Shown piece by piece: positions 61,342 through 64,000 of a stretch of DNA of 64,000 nt. Each line of letters starts with the position of its first letter. Within the stretch, counting starts at the first letter, position 1. The notes beneath the pieces are model-generated. The model saw only the letters and a list, made by a program, of their open reading frames with translations, made no database searches and was not told the DNA's origin. The DNA comes from Thermus brockianus (GTDB lineage Bacteria > Deinococcota > Deinococci > Deinococcales > Thermaceae), in assembly GCF_021462505.1 (NCBI RefSeq), contig NZ_JAKEDV010000004.1, forward strand, positions 1-64,000, in the 5' to 3' direction. Made by a program: the position numbers and the translations under genes.

Positions 61342-62822
61342 ATGCTAGCCCAGGTGCGAAGCTACACCCTTTTCGGCCTGGACGCAGTTCCCGTGACCGT
61401 GGAGGTGGATGTTAGCCCCGGGCTTCCCTCCTACGCCCTGGTGGGCCTTCCGGACAAGGCGGTGGAGGAGAGCCGGGAAAGGGTCCGGGCCGCCCTAAAA
61501 AACGCTGGCTTCCCCTACCCCCAGGCCCGGGTGGTGGTGAACCTGGCCCCGGCGGAGCTCAAGAAGGAGGGGAGCCACTTTGACCTTCCCATCGCCCTGG
61601 GGCTTTTGGCGGCGCAAGGGGTGGTGCCCCTCGAGGCCCTGGCGGGCCTCGCCGTGGCGGGGGAACTGGGGCTGGACGGGACGCTCCGCCCCGTGCCGGG
61701 GGCGGTGAACCTGGCCCTGGGCGCCCTGGCGGAGGGGAAGGCCCTCCTCCTCCCCAAGGAAAGCGCCAAGGAAGCGGCCCTGGTGGAGGGCGTGGTGGCC
61801 CTGGGGACGGAGACCTTGGCCGAGGCCGTGGCCCACCTAAAGGGGGAGGAAGCCCTTTCCCCCCTGGCGCCCAAAGACCCCCTGGAGGCCCTAGAGGTCC
61901 TGGATCTCAGGGACGTGAAGGGCCAGGCCAAGGCCAAACGGGCCCTGGAGATCGCCGCCGCCGGGTACCACCACCTCCTCATGGTGGGAAGCCCGGGCTC
62001 GGGGAAGACCATGCTGGCGAGGCGCCTTCCTTTCCTCCTCCCTCCCCTCCCCCGGGAGGCCGCCCTCGAGGTCACCCGCATCCACTCCGCCGCCGGCAAA
62101 CCCGTCAAGGGCCTCCTCCGCACGCCCCCCTTCCGCGCCCCCCACCACACGGTGAGCTACGCCGGGCTCATCGGGGGCGGGGCCATCCCCAAGCCAGGGG
62201 AGGTTTCCCTGGCCCACCGGGGCGTGCTCTTTTTGGACGAGTTTCCCGAGTTCTCCCGGGACGCCCTCGAGGCCCTCCGCCAACCCCTGGAGGACGGGGT
62301 GGTCACCGTGGCCCGGGCCCGGGCAAGCCTCACCTTCCCCGCCCGCTTCCTCCTGGTGGCCGCCATGAACCCCTGCCCCTGCGGCTGGTACGGGGACCCG
62401 GAAAGGCCCTGTACCTGCACCCCCTCCGCCCGGCAACGCTACGCCGGCAGGATCTCCGGACCCCTCTTGGACCGCTTTGACCTGGTGGTGGAGGTCCCCC
62501 GCCTCACCCCCCTAGAGCTCGCCCGCGCCCCCGAAGGGGAAAGCACCGAGGCCGTGCGGGAAAGGGTCTATAGGGCCCGGGAAAGGATGCTCGCCCGCCA
62601 GGGAAGGCCCAACGGGGAACTCGCCGGCAAGGCCCTGCGGGAGCAGGTGCGCCTCACCCCCGGCGCCGAGGCCCTTCTGCAATCCGCCGCCAAGAAGATG
62701 CTCCTTTCCGCAAGGAGCTACGACCGCCTCTTGCGGGTAGCCCGCACCATCGCCGACCTCATGGGGGCGGAACGGGTGGAGGAGGCCCACGTGGCCGAGG
62801 CCTTGGCCTACCGCAAGAGCCT

Positions 62823-62826
<4 letters not shown>
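61342..62826 (+). CDS. comM: ComM/YifB-family Mg-chelatase-like AAA ATPase
   Basis: The 494-residue protein has an N-terminal Lon-like domain ([21 protein letters not shown]), Walker [18 protein letters not shown], Walker [11 protein letters not shown], and a zinc-like [19 protein letters not shown], then the C-terminal helical domain. ComM is a hexameric branch-migration helicase in natural transformation, which fits the high competence of Thermus. Confidence 0.94.
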
Positions 62827-63203
<377 letters not shown>

Positions 63204-63209
63204 GGGGGC

Positions 63210-63219
63210 ATTGTACGCT
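63210..63219. promoter_or_regulatory. overlapping divergent -10 boxes of mgsA and mazG
   Basis: Minus TACAAT (63210-63215) and plus TACGCT (63214-63219) overlap by 2 bp; each is exactly 6 nt from its start codon. Just 22 bp lie between the two ATGs. Confidence 0.6.
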
Positions 63220-63225
63220 TGGGGC

Positions 63226-63546
63226 ATGGAGCCCCTCACCTTCAAGGAGGCGCAACGCCAGGTGGACGCCTGGATCTCCCAGTTCAAGGAGGGCTACTTC
63301 CCGCCCCTCCTCATGCTCGCCCGCCTGGCGGAGGAGCTTGGGGAGGTAGCCCGGGTCCTGGCCCACCGCCACGGCAAGAAGCCCAAGCCGGGAGAGGCGG
63401 AAGGGGATTTGGCGGAGGAATTGGCCGACCTCCTTTTCGTCCTCATCTCCTTGGCCAACCGGGAAGGGATTGACCTGGAGGAGGCCTTCCGCAAGGCCAT
63501 GGAGAAGTACCAAAAGCGGGACGCCGAGCGCTGGAGCCGTCCGTGA
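63226..63546 (+). CDS. MazG-like nucleotide pyrophosphohydrolase
   Basis: The 106-residue protein has one MazG domain: [20 protein letters not shown] (EExxE) and [18 protein letters not shown] (ExxD), the Mg-binding helices of NTP pyrophosphohydrolases that remove aberrant dNTPs. ATG 63226 is fixed by the -10 at 6 nt; it overlaps the metallo-beta-lactamase gene by 4 bp. Confidence 0.92.
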   Translation: MEPLTFKEAQRQVDAWISQFKEGYFPPLLMLARLAEELGEVARVLAHRHGKKPKPGEAEGDLAEELADLLFVLISLANREGIDLEEAFRKAMEKYQKRDAERWSRP

Positions 63547-64000
63547 GCGACATTCCCGTCTTGGACGTGGGCTACCGCTCCACCCATTACTGGCTCATCG
63601 GCCAAGGACCGGTCCGCCTTTTGGTGGACCTGGGCTGGCCTGGCACCTTCGGCGCCCTAAAAGTGGCGCTAAGACGGGTGGGCGTAGACCTAAAGGAGGT
63701 GCGCTTCGGCCTCGCCACCCACTACCACATAGACCACGCAGGCCTGGCCCAGGAGCTCAAGGAAGCGGGGATGACCCTTTTGGTCATGGAAAGCCAGGTG
63801 GAAGCCATTCCCCTCATGAAGCGCTTCGCCAAACCCCAGGACCGCTACCGCGCGATCCAGCCTGCGGGCAACCGCCTGCTCTCCTTCGCCGAAAGCCGGG
63901 CTTTCCTGGCCTCCTTGGGCATCCCGGGGGAGATTCTCCCCACCCCAGGGCACACGGACCACTGCGTTTCCCTTTTGCTGGACGACGGCCGGGCCTTCAC
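63543..64000 (+). CDS. metallo-beta-lactamase-fold hydrolase (runs off the window)
   Basis: The first 152 residues are visible, beginning GTG 63543. The metal motif THYHIDHAGLAQEL (HxHxDH) and a second His in PTPGHTDHCVSLLL identify an MBL-fold hydrolase. The gene overlaps mazG by GTGA. Its 3' end is beyond the window, so length and class (glyoxalase II or other) are unresolved. Confidence 0.88.
   Translation, partial: MSDIPVLDVGYRSTHYWLIGQGPVRLLVDLGWPGTFGALKVALRRVGVDLKEVRFGLATHYHIDHAGLAQELKEAGMTLLVMESQVEAIPLMKRFAKPQDRYRAIQPAGNRLLSFAESRAFLASLGIPGEILPTPGHTDHCVSLLLDDGRAF

Overview
The window is chromosomal DNA from a Thermus species close to, but probably not identical with, T. thermophilus. 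The evidence is a G+C near 70% with G/C-rich third codon positions, very tight packing with many stop/start overlaps, and proteins that match remembered T. thermophilus families in length: 126-residue Ndx1-like and MgsA-like proteins, a split PntA1/PntA2/PntB transhydrogenase, and a second EF-G. Many genes have a TANNNT -10 box only 5-9 nt before the start codon, which indicates leaderless or near-leaderless mRNAs. The species call rests on memory of sequences, not on a search.

Layout. 1-1.7 kb: an AT-richer block with a secreted lipoprotein-like gene whose start is missing. 1.7-10 kb: enolase-superfamily enzyme, P-loop protein, small beta-rich secreted protein, orphan MalF-type permease, mltG, ruvX, membrane protein, alaS, JAMM protease. 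10-18 kb: EF-G-2, MoxR ATPase, ppsA, hemolysin-III-like protein, two-component system. 18-19.6 kb: a five-gene operon of very small proteins ending in a DUF2089 regulator. 19.6-23.2 kb: HemX-like, hemA, hemD, CMD, HAD. 23.2-31.3 kb: YceI, intradiol dioxygenase-like protein, M20 peptidase, YbaK, tiny membrane proteins, AGCS symporter, DUF4388 protein, esterase, ZIP transporter, sfsA. 31.3-31.6 kb: two serine tRNAs. 31.6-39.3 kb: hydrolase, acyltransferase, SWIM protein, AmrS/Memo pair, HAD, VOC, LOG, UspA. 39.3-47.7 kb: rRNA methyltransferase, M20, DUF2007, ROK kinase, DUF2905, folE, gamma-carbonic anhydrase, ndx1, DUF1028, bipA, a 24-residue ORF and a degenerate GGDEF protein. 47.7-55.1 kb: rarA, orphan MalG-type permease, CoA transferase, tandem DnaA boxes, SRP RNA, ABC-2 exporter, M29 aminopeptidase and a lipoyl-less pseudo-E2. 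55.1-64 kb: transhydrogenase, two EamA transporters, MFS, transposase remnant, comM, mgsA, mazG and a partial metallo-beta-lactamase.

Most genes are housekeeping. The parts least explained by known annotation are the small-protein/DUF2089 operon, the PSBD protein with a dead E2-like domain, an element of 17/19 identity shared by the hemA and pntA promoters, the tandem DnaA boxes against ffs, the 24-residue ORF behind alternative hairpins, and the AT-richer lipoprotein block at the left edge.
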